NCBI RefSeq assembly: GCF_004519315.1 | Contig: NZ_SOZE01000004.1 | Span: 62,001 to 126,000, forward strand | Source: Mucilaginibacter psychrotolerans | GTDB taxonomy: Bacteria; Bacteroidota; Bacteroidia; Sphingobacteriales; Sphingobacteriaceae | Reading direction: 5' to 3' | DNA: 64,000 nucleotides | In this document: piece after piece, positions 26,255 to 35,869 of the stretch | Numbering within the stretch: the stretch's first letter is position 1 | Layout of the letters: every line of letters begins with the position of its first letter | Notes under the pieces: generated by a model | Told to the model about the DNA's origin: nothing | What the model saw: only the letters and a program-made list of their open reading frames with translations | The model's database searches: none | Made by a program: the position numbers and the translations under genes

Positions 26255-26779
26255 TTAAAATTCCTGCGTCACCTTCCGCGCCGGGCTATCCAGCTTGGCG
26301 CTTTTTCGTATGCCGCCAACGGTCATGTGTACGATATTCAACTGGTCATCATACAAATTCTGCAGCAGACTTACGTCGGCATCAATCTTTTTGGGTGTGG
26401 CTATCTTGGCCGATTCCAGGTACACGTTCACCGCTTCTTTATTGATTTCGTAACCAAGGTAGCTCAGAGGCAACGCTGCTCCGCCGTTGCGAACCTGCAG
26501 GTGTGCAGCGGCGTATTTTTTCACCAGGTCGTCCATAGCGGCGTGCATATCGGGCTTGGTCAGATCGGTGCGGGTATTGAATTGCTTGGTCAGCGCAAGT
26601 TCGAAATCGTCGGTAAAAATGGTGAGGATAACCTCCATCTGTCCGTCCTTAGCGTTGTAGCTGATATCAGATGTGCTTACGTGTAGCGGGTGAAACGCCG
26701 TGGGGGCGGGCTTATCTGCCCAGGAAGTACCCAGTAAAATGTAACAATATAATAGCGGTTTGGCCAATAAAGCAGTCAT
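26255..26779 (-). CDS. DUF6702-type secreted protein
   Basis: 174 residues with an N-terminal hydrophobic export segment, then AFHPLHVSTSDISYNAKDGQMEVILTIFTDDFELAL, the conserved start of this Bacteroidota family. The rest is a beta-rich domain with YLGYEINKEAVNVYLE. Function is unknown. It is divergent from the HupE/UreJ-like gene, a pairing that may reflect a joint role. Confidence 0.65.
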   Translation of the reverse strand: MTALLAKPLLYCYILLGTSWADKPAPTAFHPLHVSTSDISYNAKDGQMEVILTIFTDDFELALTKQFNTRTDLTKPDMHAAMDDLVKKYAAAHLQVRNGGAALPLSYLGYEINKEAVNVYLESAKIATPKKIDADVSLLQNLYDDQLNIVHMTVGGIRKSAKLDSPARKVTQEF

Positions 26780-26845
26780 AACAGTCCCCGGTTTTATTTA
26801 TAATTAAAACCTGCTAAATTTACGGTTTCAACGCCTGTTTATTGC

Positions 26846-27430
26846 ATGTCTGATTTTGTTTTTTATTTCGGGTTAGGGTGGCATCATATCATCAGCCCGG
26901 ATGCGCTGGATCACCAGCTGTTTATTTTAGCACTGGCGGCGGTGTACACGTTCAAAAATATCAGGCAGGTATTAATTCTGGTCACGGCCTTTACCATCGG
27001 CCATAGCTTAACCTTAGCCCTCAGCGTGCTGGATGTAATTCGCTTCAGCAGCAAATGGGTAGAATTTTTGATACCCTGTACCATTTTTATCACCGCCCTC
27101 AACAACATCCTGCGGGTGGATAAAAAGGAGGGAAGCGCAAAGGTAAACTACTACCTGGCCCTCGGTTTCGGGTTGATACACGGCATGGGTTTCGCCAACA
27201 GTATCCGCATTATGCTGGCGCAGGATCAGGGCGTGGGTATGGGGCTTTTTGGCTTCAATATCGGGCTAGAAGCCGGGCAGATCGTCGTGGTAGCCATCAT
27301 CCTGGTGTTGGGCTGGTTGTTCATGAATTTGCTGCGCTTGCGGCGGCGCGATTGGATATTTTTTATATCTTCGGGAGTATTTGCATTAGCCATAAAAATG
27401 GCGGTGGAAAGACTACCCTTTTTGCATTAA
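26846..27430 (+). CDS. HupE/UreJ-family membrane protein
   Basis: 194 residues, about six hydrophobic helices. The conserved His/Asp-rich entry is GLGWHHIISPDALDHQLF, followed by FTIGHSLTLALS and GFGLIHGMGFAN, as in HupE/UreJ metal (Ni/Co) permease-like proteins. There is no urease or hydrogenase cluster here, so the substrate is open. It lies 27 bases upstream of the M1 peptidase. Confidence 0.75.
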   Translation: MSDFVFYFGLGWHHIISPDALDHQLFILALAAVYTFKNIRQVLILVTAFTIGHSLTLALSVLDVIRFSSKWVEFLIPCTIFITALNNILRVDKKEGSAKVNYYLALGFGLIHGMGFANSIRIMLAQDQGVGMGLFGFNIGLEAGQIVVVAIILVLGWLFMNLLRLRRRDWIFFISSGVFALAIKMAVERLPFLH

Positions 27431-27457
27431 AAACTTTTTTTAAACTTAAACAGACAT

Positions 27458-29863
27458 ATGAAGCGGATCTTTACAGGGATTTTATTCGTGATGGGCACCG
27501 TTGGAGCATCCTTTGCACAGGATATCCAGAACAACCCGGGCAGTAATCACGGCAACAAATTCGAGCAGTTGGGTACCATCCTCAACACGCCGAACGAACA
27601 ACGCACGGCAAGCGGCGCGCCGGGCGTAAAATATTGGCAGCAGCGTGCCGATTACAACATCAAGTGCGAGCTCGACGAGAAGAACCTGATGCTCAAAGGC
27701 AGCGAAACGGTTACTTATTTCAACAACTCGCCCGATGTACTTACCTACATTTGGTTGCAGCTTGACGAGAATGAGCATAGCTCCACAAACAATTCCGGCT
27801 ACCAAAGCAGCTCTACCATGCCTAAGCAAACCACGCTGCAAGGTATAGACCGTACGGAAGTGCGCAACAGCGATGCAGATAACGGCCTGGGCGATATCAT
27901 TACCAAGCTTACCGATGGTACCGGCAAAAAACTGGCCTACACCATCAACAAAACCATGATGCGCATTGAGCTGCCTGTACCGTTGAAATCGGGACAGCAG
28001 TTTATATTCAACATCGATTGGAACTACAAGATAACCGATCGTAACACCGTTGGCGGTCGTGGTGGTTATGAATTTTTCCCGGGCGATGGTAACTACCTGT
28101 TCACTATGACGCAATGGTACCCACGCCTTTGCGTGTACAGCGATTTCCAGGGCTGGCAAAATCACCAGTTTACCGGTCGTGGCGAGTTTGCGCTTACCTT
28201 CGGTAACTTCCACGTACAAATGACTGTACCTGCCGACCACGTGATTGGCGCAACCGGCGAGTGCTTAAACTACGCGGCTGTATTAAGCCCGGCTAAGCTT
28301 GCCCTTTACAATAAAGCCAAAACATCAACCGCACCGGTAGAGATCGTAACCCTTGCTGATGCTAAGAAAGCCGAAGGCGCACCATCTGCTGCTAAGAAAA
28401 CCTGGGTTTTCCAGGCCAATAACGTGCGCGATTTTGCCTGGGGATCTTCACGTAAATTCGTTTGGGATGCCATGGGCCAAAATGTGGCCGGCAAACCGGT
28501 GATGTGTATGAGTTTCTACGGTAAGGAAGCCTACAACCTGTACAGCAAATACTCTACAAGGCTGGTGGCGCACACCATTAAAAGCTACTCAGACTTCAGC
28601 ATTAACTACCCTTATCCCGTTGCGCAAAGCGTAGAAGCATCAAACGGTATGGAGTACCCGATGATCTGCTTCAACTATGGCCGCACCGAAAAGGATGGAA
28701 CCTATAGCGAAAGCACCAAGAACGGAATGATCGGCGTTATCATCCACGAGGTTGGGCACAACTTCTTCCCGATGATTGTAAACAGCGACGAGCGGCAGTG
28801 GAGCTGGATGGACGAGGGCCTAAACTCTTTTGTGGAGTACCTTACCGAAGAGCTTTGGGACAATAAATTCCCAAGCAAAAAAGGCGCGGCGTACACCATT
28901 GTTGATTACATGAAGTTGCCTAAGAACGAACTGGAACCTATCATGAGCAACTCCGAGAACATCGTTCGCTTTGGGCCGAATGCTTATACTAAACCGGCTA
29001 CAGGGCTCAACATCCTGCGCGAAACCATCATGGGCCGCAAGCTGTTTGATTATGCCTTTAAAGAATACGCCAAACGCTGGGCATTTAAACACCCAACGCC
29101 TGCGGATTTGTTCCGCACGATGGAAGATGCCAGTGGCGAGGATTTAGATTGGTTCTGGAGAGGTTGGTTCTATGGTACCGACCCGGTTGATATCTCTTTA
29201 GATTCGGTAAAAGTGGGCAAAGCTGATTTACTGGATACTTACAATCAGCCAAAACGCACCGTGTTTACCCCTAAAATTGCCCCGCCGTCTGTAAACAGTT
29301 TCGAGGATATTTCCAAAATACGTAACCGTACAGATAAGAGCATCGTTTTCCAGACTGACAAGGATACTGCTACGCACGATTTCTACTGGAAATATGCACG
29401 CGGACTGGCTGGTGTAGATACCGTTAAATTTGCTAATCTGGTTAAAGCGCAAACCCCGCCGGTTTTCGAAACCGATGTGCCTACTGCGGATGATAAAGCA
29501 AAATATGGCTCTAAATACGCGTATCAGCTTAACTTTAGTAACAAAGGCGGTTTAGTAATGCCAATCATCGTAGAGTTTAAGTATACCGATGGTACTACTT
29601 ATACCGACCGTATCCCGGTACAGATTTGGCGCCTGAACGAGAAAAATTGCAGCAAGTTCTACGTGCTGGATAAGGAAGTGGCATCTATTAAGTTAGACCC
29701 GATGCGCGAGACAGCCGATATCGATGAAACCAACAACTTCTGGGGTAAAAGCGGCGAGCCGAGTAAATTCCAGGTGTTTAAGCAAAAAGTGGGCGCTAAC
29801 GGCCCGGCACGTGGCCAATCCAGCGGTGTAAACCCTATGCAGGTAGCTACGGGCAGCAAATAA
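27458..29863 (+). CDS. M1-family metallopeptidase, secreted
   Basis: 801 residues. A signal peptide (MKRIFTGILFVMGTVGASFAQ) leads to an N-terminal beta domain, then the gluzincin catalytic domain with the zinc motif HEVGHN in GVIIHEVGHNFFP and the distal Glu in WMDEGLNSFVEY. GMEYPMICF corresponds to the GxMEN-type substrate loop, here GMEYP. The C-terminal 250 residues are a beta-rich extension. It should cut N-terminal residues or peptides in the periplasm or at the surface. No T9SS sorting domain was seen at its C-terminus. Confidence 0.88.
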   Translation: MKRIFTGILFVMGTVGASFAQDIQNNPGSNHGNKFEQLGTILNTPNEQRTASGAPGVKYWQQRADYNIKCELDEKNLMLKGSETVTYFNNSPDVLTYIWLQLDENEHSSTNNSGYQSSSTMPKQTTLQGIDRTEVRNSDADNGLGDIITKLTDGTGKKLAYTINKTMMRIELPVPLKSGQQFIFNIDWNYKITDRNTVGGRGGYEFFPGDGNYLFTMTQWYPRLCVYSDFQGWQNHQFTGRGEFALTFGNFHVQMTVPADHVIGATGECLNYAAVLSPAKLALYNKAKTSTAPVEIVTLADAKKAEGAPSAAKKTWVFQANNVRDFAWGSSRKFVWDAMGQNVAGKPVMCMSFYGKEAYNLYSKYSTRLVAHTIKSYSDFSINYPYPVAQSVEASNGMEYPMICFNYGRTEKDGTYSESTKNGMIGVIIHEVGHNFFPMIVNSDERQWSWMDEGLNSFVEYLTEELWDNKFPSKKGAAYTIVDYMKLPKNELEPIMSNSENIVRFGPNAYTKPATGLNILRETIMGRKLFDYAFKEYAKRWAFKHPTPADLFRTMEDASGEDLDWFWRGWFYGTDPVDISLDSVKVGKADLLDTYNQPKRTVFTPKIAPPSVNSFEDISKIRNRTDKSIVFQTDKDTATHDFYWKYARGLAGVDTVKFANLVKAQTPPVFETDVPTADDKAKYGSKYAYQLNFSNKGGLVMPIIVEFKYTDGTTYTDRIPVQIWRLNEKNCSKFYVLDKEVASIKLDPMRETADIDETNNFWGKSGEPSKFQVFKQKVGANGPARGQSSGVNPMQVATGSK

Positions 29864-29903
29864 TAACAAAGCATTCGGCCCCCCACCGAATATATATAAA
29901 ACC

Positions 29904-29936
29904 AACAGTCGGCTAAGGAATTAGTCGGCTGTTTTT
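29904..29936 (+). terminator. Rho-independent terminator after the M1 peptidase
   Basis: 13-bp stem with two G-U pairs, AACAGTCGGCTAA / TTAGTCGGCTGTT, 40 bases after the stop and followed by a T run. Confidence 0.7.
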
Positions 29937-30003
29937 GCTTAGTAGCTAAATACCGCTCGGCAAAGTTTCCTATTACCGGCCAAAATGTTTTATTTTGTAA
30001 GCT

Positions 30004-30834
30004 ATGCCGGTTTTTATAGCATCATTGAATTCGGGGAGTAACGGCAATTGCTATTACGTAGGCAACGAGCGCGAGGCCGTGCTGATAGATGCCGGCATAT
30101 CCTGCCGCGAAACCGAGCGGCGCATGGCCAGGCTCGGGCTTTCTTTGCAAAAAGTTAAGGCCATCTTCATCTCGCACGAACATTCAGACCATATACGCGG
30201 CCTGGGTGTGCTGGCGCGCAAGTACAATATACCCGTTTATGCAACCCATAGTACGGCAGGTTATTGCGGCGATTTACCGCCCGGGCTTTGCATTGGCCTC
30301 AACGCTTATACACCCGTAAGTATAGGTAGCCTGCAGGTAAGCGCATTCCCCAAGCACCACGATGCTGTTGACCCACATAGTTTTCTGGTTACAGATGGCG
30401 ATATCCGTATTGGCGTGTTTACCGATATAGGCGCGCCCTGCGAGCATTTGATCAAGCACTTTAACCAATGCCACGCCGCATTCTTAGAGGCTAATTACGA
30501 TGAGGCCATGCTGGAAGGCGGTCGTTATCCATACCACCTTAAAAAGCGCATACGCGGGGGCAAGGGGCACTTATCAAACAGGCAGGCCCTGCAGCTTTTT
30601 ATCGACCATAAGCCGCATTACATGAGCCATTTGTTATTGGCTCACCTCTCCAAAGATAACAACGACCCCGAACTGGCTTTGCAGCTCTTTGTGCAACACG
30701 CTGGTAATACCCACGTAAGCGTTGCTTCGCGTTATAACGAGAGCGAAGTATTCACCATCTACCCGGCTGGCGCGCCCATAGCCCAACAAGTAGCGCTTAA
30801 CCAAATAACCGGCCAATTTCAATTTGCTCTATAA
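30004..30834 (+). CDS. MBL-fold metallohydrolase (YycJ/WalJ-like)
   Basis: 276 residues. LNSGSNGNCYYVGN and IDAGISCRETERRM are signatures of the YycJ/WalJ (VicX) group, and the metal motif is H58-E-H60-S-D62-H63 (SHEHSDHIRG). The C-terminal half has HLSNRQALQLF and LLLAHLSKDNNDPELA, also group-typical. Relatives act as DNA exonucleases or in coordination of cell division and DNA repair. Its stop lies 4 bases before the truC start. Confidence 0.85.
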   Translation: MPVFIASLNSGSNGNCYYVGNEREAVLIDAGISCRETERRMARLGLSLQKVKAIFISHEHSDHIRGLGVLARKYNIPVYATHSTAGYCGDLPPGLCIGLNAYTPVSIGSLQVSAFPKHHDAVDPHSFLVTDGDIRIGVFTDIGAPCEHLIKHFNQCHAAFLEANYDEAMLEGGRYPYHLKKRIRGGKGHLSNRQALQLFIDHKPHYMSHLLLAHLSKDNNDPELALQLFVQHAGNTHVSVASRYNESEVFTIYPAGAPIAQQVALNQITGQFQFAL

Positions 30835-30838
30835 CCCA

Positions 30839-31516
30839 ATGCTTGATATACTTTACCAGGACGATTACCTCATCGCCATCAACAAGCCGCATGGCTTGCT
30901 GGTGCACCGTTCATCCATAGCCGCCGATGCCGAAGAGTTTGCCCTGCAATTGCTGCGCGATCAAACCGGCAAAAAGGTAAACCCTGCGCACCGTATAGAC
31001 CGCAAAACGGGCGGCGTACTGCTTTTTGCTTTTGATAAGCCAACGGAAATTGCCATGCAGCAAGCCTTTATGCAAAATCGCGTAAGCAAAAAATACCTCG
31101 CCATAGTGCGCGGCTACACGCCCGATGAATTGGAGATAGATTACCCCCTGCGTAAGGAGAACGGCACACTGCAGGATGCGCTCACCCGTTTTACTACGCT
31201 AAAACGCGCCGAACTGGAAGTGCCGCTGGGCAAGCACCCCACCTCAAGATATTCGTTGGTGCAGGCAACTCCGCAAACCGGGCGCATGCATCAGCTTCGT
31301 AAGCATTTTGCGCATATTTTCCACCCCATTATAGGCGACCGCACGCATGGATGCAACAAGCAGAACAAGCTATTTAAAGATAAATGGGAAATGGAGACCA
31401 TGCTGCTGCACGCGGCTCAACTCAGCTTTACGCACCCCATAACTGGCGCGGAAGTTGTTATAGATGCACCACTACAGCCGGGGTTTGCTGCGGCCATGGC
31501 CATAATGGGCTGGTGA
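30839..31516 (+). CDS. truC: RluA-family pseudouridine synthase (TruC-like)
   Basis: 225 residues from ATG 30839. The alternative 30824 start would overlap the previous gene and precede the conserved DILYQDDYLIAINKPHGLLVH. Catalytic Asp54 lies in the HRIDRKTGGVLLFA motif. The length and the QTGRMHQLRKHFAH motif fit TruC, which modifies uridine 65 of tRNA. Confidence 0.8.
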   Translation: MLDILYQDDYLIAINKPHGLLVHRSSIAADAEEFALQLLRDQTGKKVNPAHRIDRKTGGVLLFAFDKPTEIAMQQAFMQNRVSKKYLAIVRGYTPDELEIDYPLRKENGTLQDALTRFTTLKRAELEVPLGKHPTSRYSLVQATPQTGRMHQLRKHFAHIFHPIIGDRTHGCNKQNKLFKDKWEMETMLLHAAQLSFTHPITGAEVVIDAPLQPGFAAAMAIMGW

Positions 31517-31547
31517 AAATTTTACAAAATAATAAATATTACTGTAG

Positions 31548-31555
31548 TACTTTTG
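31548..31555 (+). promoter_or_regulatory. Candidate -7 box of the KAS gene
   Basis: TACTTTTG, exact TAnnTTTG match, 33 bases before the ATG at 31588. The -33 match is weak. Confidence 0.45.
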
Positions 31556-31587
31556 CGCTACTAAAATTTTAACGGTTATTTTAATTG

Positions 31588-32826
31588 ATGAAAAGAGTTG
31601 TTGTTACCGGCCTTGGGGTTTTTTCTGCTACAGGTACGGATATTGCCACGTTTTGGAATAATATTGTAGAGGGCATAAGTCCGGCCAAAGCCATTACCCG
31701 GTTTAATCCCGAGAAGTTCAAAACGCGCTTCGCTACGCAGATAGCCGATTTTAACCCTGCCCAATACCTGGATAGGAACGAAATAAAACGCAGTGACCTA
31801 TACAGCCAATATGCCTTGATAGCGGCCGACCAGGCCATTGCCGATGCCGGGATAGATGCGAATGCGATGTCGCCATTTGATATTGGTGTGATATTCGGTA
31901 CAGCGCAAGGTGGTATGGATACTTTTGAGCATCAGTATAAAGAATTTGCTGCTAAGAATTTCGAGCCGCATTTCAACCCTTTCTTCATCCCCAAAACGCT
32001 GGTGAATATGGCCGCAGGCTTAATCTCTATTAAGCACGGTTTTATGGGTGTCAACTTTTCTACGGCCTCGGCTTGCGCAAGTGCCAATACGGCCATTATG
32101 GATGCCTTTAACTATATCAAGTTTGGTAAGGCTAAGGTTATCGTTACCGGCGGTTCTGATGCGCCTATCAGCGAAGCGTCAATAGGCGGATATAATTCTT
32201 TAAAAGCCTTATCTACCCGTAATGCCGAGCCAACCAAGGCATCGCGCCCCTTCGATGTGGAGCGCGACGGTTTCGTGATGGGTGAGGGTGCAGGCGTTTT
32301 AGTTTTGGAAGAATACGAACACGCCAAAGCCCGCGGTGCGCATATCTATGCCGAAGTGGGTGGCGCAGCCATGACCTCTGATGCTTACCACATTACCGCA
32401 ACGCATCCCGAAGGTAAGGGTGCGATAAAAGCCATGCAATTGGCCCTGGAAGATGCAGGCCTCAACGCAACAGATATTGGCTTCGTAAATGCGCACGCTA
32501 CATCTACACCGGTGGGGGATATCAGCGAAGCTAAGGCTATCAAAGCCGTTTTTGATGGGCACGACGGATTGCACGTAAGCGCAACCAAATCTGTAACCGG
32601 GCACCTTTTGGGCGCTGCGGGTGCGGTAGAGGCCATCATTAGCTTAAAAGCAATTATTGAGGGCATTGTGCCGCCAACCATCAACACCCAAACCATCGAC
32701 CCGGAGATACCGAAGGGACTGAATATCGTAATAAACGAAGCCATTGAAAAACGTGTAGATGCCGCATTAAGCAATACCTTTGGTTTCGGTGGTCACAATG
32801 GCGTGGTAGTATTTAAAAAGATTTAA
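31588..32826 (+). CDS. Beta-ketoacyl-ACP synthase (FabF/KAS II-like)
   Basis: 412 residues from ATG 31588 (an adjacent TTG at 31585 is an unlikely start). The thiolase-fold active site is complete: Cys163 in FSTASACASANTAI, His in NAHATSTPVGD, and His in KSVTGHLLGAAG. KAS II enzymes extend acyl chains on ACP in fatty acid synthesis. The length matches FabF. No acyl carrier protein gene is adjacent here, so it may be the housekeeping FabF or a specialised paralogue. Confidence 0.85.
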   Translation: MKRVVVTGLGVFSATGTDIATFWNNIVEGISPAKAITRFNPEKFKTRFATQIADFNPAQYLDRNEIKRSDLYSQYALIAADQAIADAGIDANAMSPFDIGVIFGTAQGGMDTFEHQYKEFAAKNFEPHFNPFFIPKTLVNMAAGLISIKHGFMGVNFSTASACASANTAIMDAFNYIKFGKAKVIVTGGSDAPISEASIGGYNSLKALSTRNAEPTKASRPFDVERDGFVMGEGAGVLVLEEYEHAKARGAHIYAEVGGAAMTSDAYHITATHPEGKGAIKAMQLALEDAGLNATDIGFVNAHATSTPVGDISEAKAIKAVFDGHDGLHVSATKSVTGHLLGAAGAVEAIISLKAIIEGIVPPTINTQTIDPEIPKGLNIVINEAIEKRVDAALSNTFGFGGHNGVVVFKKI

Positions 32827-32836
32827 CAACAAGGAT

Positions 32837-33133
32837 ATGAGCAATAACGATGTAATGAAGAAACTCCGTGTGGCCCTTTCGCTGCGCGACGATGATATTA
32901 TTGAGATATTAAAGCTCGCTAATTTCCGTACCACCAAAACCGAGTTGAGCGCCATCTTCCGCGCCGAGGATCACCCCAACTTTCAGCCTTGTAAAGATCA
33001 GTTGCTGCGTAACTTTTTGAATGGCCTGGTGATTTACAAACGCGGCCCAAGACCTGATAACCGCGAGAAGAATAAAGAAGCTGCCGCTAACGCAAAACCG
33101 GCAGAAGGCAAGCCAGGCGAAGGCAAAGCGTAA
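32837..33133 (+). CDS. DUF1456 (YehS-like) protein, single repeat
   Basis: 98 residues: one DUF1456 unit (NNDVMKKLRVALSLRDDDI...) followed by a low-complexity Ala/Lys/Glu/Pro tail. E. coli YehS carries two such units, so this is a half-length form. It starts 10 bases after the KAS gene and is probably co-transcribed. Function is unknown. Confidence 0.75.
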   Translation: MSNNDVMKKLRVALSLRDDDIIEILKLANFRTTKTELSAIFRAEDHPNFQPCKDQLLRNFLNGLVIYKRGPRPDNREKNKEAAANAKPAEGKPGEGKA

Positions 33134-33137
33134 TCAA

Positions 33138-33223
33138 AAATATCGAACACCGAATGCCCAATATCGAATGATGAACTGGAACTCCATCGATATTGGGAGT
33201 TCGGAATTCATTATTCGATATTT
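33138..33223. repeat. Nested inverted-repeat element between convergent genes
   Basis: Outer arms AAATATCGAA / TTCGATATTT (33138-33147 and 33214-33223) and inner arms CCCAATATCG / CGATATTGGG (33157-33166 and 33188-33197). It lies between the convergent DUF1456 and CAP genes and could terminate both. Confidence 0.6.
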
Positions 33224-33227
33224 GTCA

Positions 33228-33812
33228 CTAATGCTTATCGCCCTCTTTCTGAACTAAGCGGTATTTCCCTGCTTTGATCATTTTTTGCTCCTGGGGCGAA
33301 AAGGAAACGCGGCCGCCAAAATCCTGCACCCAGTAATGATCGGTTTCAGCAACGCCTATTTCTTTAAAGCCCGGGTTCATCAGGTTTTGGCAATGGCCTT
33401 CGCTTTTGAACCAGCCAGCCATCACTTCGGCAATACTGCTTTGGCCCATGGCAATGTTTTCGCCCACCATAAAGCTTCTGTAACCTTTAAAAAAGTAGCC
33501 TGCAAAAACAATGCGGTCGCTCATACTGCGGCCATCTTTACTGGTATGATTAAAGTATTGGCGCCTGGCCATATCGTCGGCATGGCCTTGTGCCGCTTTC
33601 TCTAACTGATCATTCCAAATTAATGGAGCGGCAGGCGGGTACCATTTGCTGCCGCAATTGCAGCCTTTCGTACGCGTTTTATTAATCAGCCTTAAAAATT
33701 CCTGTTTGAAATTGGCATCGCGGTTACCAAGCCCGGTATAGGTAAAGCCGCATACCAGCAGTACGCCTAATATTAATGATGCGCCAAAAAAATACGTCCT
33801 CATACAGGGCAC
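33228..33812 (-). CDS. CAP-domain (SCP/PR1) secreted protein
   Basis: 194 residues (or 191 from an internal ATG at 33803) with a hydrophobic N-terminal signal or anchor, then a CAP domain. Features include LIWNDQLEKAAQGHADDMA, the YFNHTSKDGRSMSDRIVFAGY stretch with the first metal-type His, GENIAMGQSSIAEVMAGWFKSEGHCQNLMNPGFKEIGVA, and the C-terminal YWVQDFGG. The function of bacterial CAP proteins is poorly known. Confidence 0.85.
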   Translation of the reverse strand: MPCMRTYFFGASLILGVLLVCGFTYTGLGNRDANFKQEFLRLINKTRTKGCNCGSKWYPPAAPLIWNDQLEKAAQGHADDMARRQYFNHTSKDGRSMSDRIVFAGYFFKGYRSFMVGENIAMGQSSIAEVMAGWFKSEGHCQNLMNPGFKEIGVAETDHYWVQDFGGRVSFSPQEQKMIKAGKYRLVQKEGDKH

Positions 33813-33860
33813 AGACAGGGTTGATGGCCTGTGGTTTAACCTAACGCGAAATAGGGGAGC

Positions 33861-34708
33861 TTATTTTTTACGCCGCCGGGCCAGGAGCCAAAATATCAAT
33901 AATATGACTGCAAGCGCAAAGGCTATAAAGAGGCCACCGCTTTTTTTAAGGGGGCCTTTTTGGCTTTCACCGGCTTCCTGGTTGCCGTTACCGCTACTTT
34001 TTTTTTTAGTGCGGAGTCTATCGTTCGAGTTCCGATGGTGTCTCGCGCAAAGCGTTGTATGGCCAGCATTTTGACGGCCTGGTCGCGCTTAAGGCTATCC
34101 AGTATGGCATCTGCGCGTTTTAAAGCAATGGCTCCTTTTGCGGGGTTATCCATACGGTTGTATAAAAAGCCGAAGTTTTTTTGCACGGTTGCTTCCCATT
34201 GCGGCATGTGGCCGGCTATAGCCAGGGAGAGGGCTTCGTTAAGATCGCGCATGGCGAGGGAGAAGTCCTTTATTTCCATTTTTACCATCGAAAGCTTTAC
34301 CAGCGAGGTAATAACGTTGAGGGTATCTTTCTTGATGCGCGATATGCTGTTGGATTGGAGCACGAACCATTTGGCCTGGCTAAACTTGCGCTGCGAAAAA
34401 TACACTTTTGCCAGGTTATCAAAACTTACCCGCAGGCCGGCCGAATCGTTGTAGCGGCTGTAGTAATGCAGGGCCTGCATGGTATAATTGAGTGCTTCTG
34501 TTTGATAAAGGGTGCGTTTGCGCCGGTTGGCGACGGTATCGTACCTGAGGTAAACGTCGGCTAAGAGGGTGTAGATAGGGGCTTTACATGAATCTGCAGT
34601 GATTTGCAGTTCCTGCTTCAAGGTATCGGGGCTTAATTGCTGCTGCTGTGCGGCTTGCAACTTAAATGCGGCTGATATCAATAAAATAAGTAAAACAATT
34701 TTCTTCAT
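33861..34708 (-). CDS. TPR-like secreted protein with membrane anchor reached by a -1 frameshift
   Basis: The zero-frame ORF ends at 33923 after 261 residues: signal peptide, tetratricopeptide-like helices, and a Lys/Ala-rich tail. A run of seven A's at 33941-33947 is read in zero frame as TTA AAA AAA GCG, giving the slippery heptamer A AAA AAA. A -1 shift there continues through SGGLFIAFALAVILLIFW and LLARRRKK to a stop at 33861-33863. That is a typical C-terminal membrane helix with a basic end. Without the shift the protein would end nine bases of tail later, with no anchor. Either a programmed frameshift or a one-base indel in the run explains this. Length with the shift is about 282 residues. 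Confidence 0.6.
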
Positions 34709-34929
34709 CCGCTGGCTGATAGATTTTTTTACTGAATGCTACCCAAATAGTATGCCCCAAATGGGTATTACAGGTATCTTAAGTGCAGATACCGGGCTTT
34801 TTTATTCAATAGATTGTAAGTGCCTGATATGTAGCGTAAAAATGGGCAAAATATATCAATTAATGCCAGCCGATATATAAATAATATGAAATAAGAGTAG
34901 CCTATACTATACAATAAAGCCCGCAGCGT

Positions 34930-35868
34930 TTATTGTATCAGTTTTTCATAATTGAGGAGCGACCTTTTAAGCCATGCCGAGTGCGAAAGGATAAGGTTGA
35001 AAAGCAGTATCCCCAGGCTGGCACAGGTAATGCCTGCCAAAACATCGAGCACGTAATGATGGCTGGCGTATACCGCTGTGAACCATATCCCAACGGTTAC
35101 CGTTGCAAAGAAGATATTGATGGCACCCAGCCGGTTCTTGATACCGTAATACAATACGATAACCGGGTAGGAGGAGTGCAGAGAGGGCATTGCCGCAAAC
35201 ACGTTTGACCCCTTAGCATAAATGGATTTGAAAACTGTTACGTTGAAAAATTTATCGAAGCGGGCCAGCCCAGCAGTATTTCCCGGTGTAAGCGGATGAA
35301 AGTTGAAGCCGTGTACCTGTACATACCATGGCGGCGCGGCGGGGTAGGTGTAATATATTACAAAACCCAACAGGTTTACCACCACGAATGTTAACGAGAA
35401 ATACAAAAACTGCTGCTTGTTGCGAAAGAAAAGGTAAGCCGCAAAACCCAGTGGCACGGGTATCCAGCAAAGGTAAAATACGCCCGCAAAAATATCCGTG
35501 TACGTATTGCTTTTAAGCAGCAAATATTCGTTTGGTGTGAGAATAGTGTTATTATAATGGATGCCGAACAGGCTTTTTTCGGCATTGTAAAGCCCGTCTA
35601 TGGCTACTTCGTTATAGTTGTAGTTGGGAAAAGCCTTCATGTAATCGAAGATTATCCAATACACGATAAAAATAGAGAAACCTAAAATAAACTTGCGCGT
35701 AATTACCGATGCGTAGAAAAGCACGTTAAATATACCGATCAGTACCAACTGATCCGACTTGAAGCCGAGCAGCAAACACGATAAAATCAAATACAATAAC
35801 GACAGACCCGATACAATACTGATACTTTTCTGATCGATCTGGACGCCGCTATCAACAGCATTAGCCAT
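34930..35868 (-). CDS. Aur1/IPC-synthase-like PAP2 phosphotransferase
   Basis: 312 residues with about six to eight hydrophobic helices. The motifs are those of inositol phosphorylceramide synthases rather than plain PAP2 phosphatases: YPAAPPWYV at 175-183, MPSLHSSYPV at 227-236, and SHHYVLDVLAG at 269-279 with catalytic His and Asp. The enzyme would move phosphoinositol onto ceramide. It is the last gene of a tight minus-strand run: the hydroxylase start and this gene's start are separated from each other by only one base. Context with inositol and sphingolipid genes supports the call. Confidence 0.75.
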   Translation of the reverse strand: MANAVDSGVQIDQKSISIVSGLSLLYLILSCLLLGFKSDQLVLIGIFNVLFYASVITRKFILGFSIFIVYWIIFDYMKAFPNYNYNEVAIDGLYNAEKSLFGIHYNNTILTPNEYLLLKSNTYTDIFAGVFYLCWIPVPLGFAAYLFFRNKQQFLYFSLTFVVVNLLGFVIYYTYPAAPPWYVQVHGFNFHPLTPGNTAGLARFDKFFNVTVFKSIYAKGSNVFAAMPSLHSSYPVIVLYYGIKNRLGAINIFFATVTVGIWFTAVYASHHYVLDVLAGITCASLGILLFNLILSHSAWLKRSLLNYEKLIQ

Positions 35869-35869
35869 C

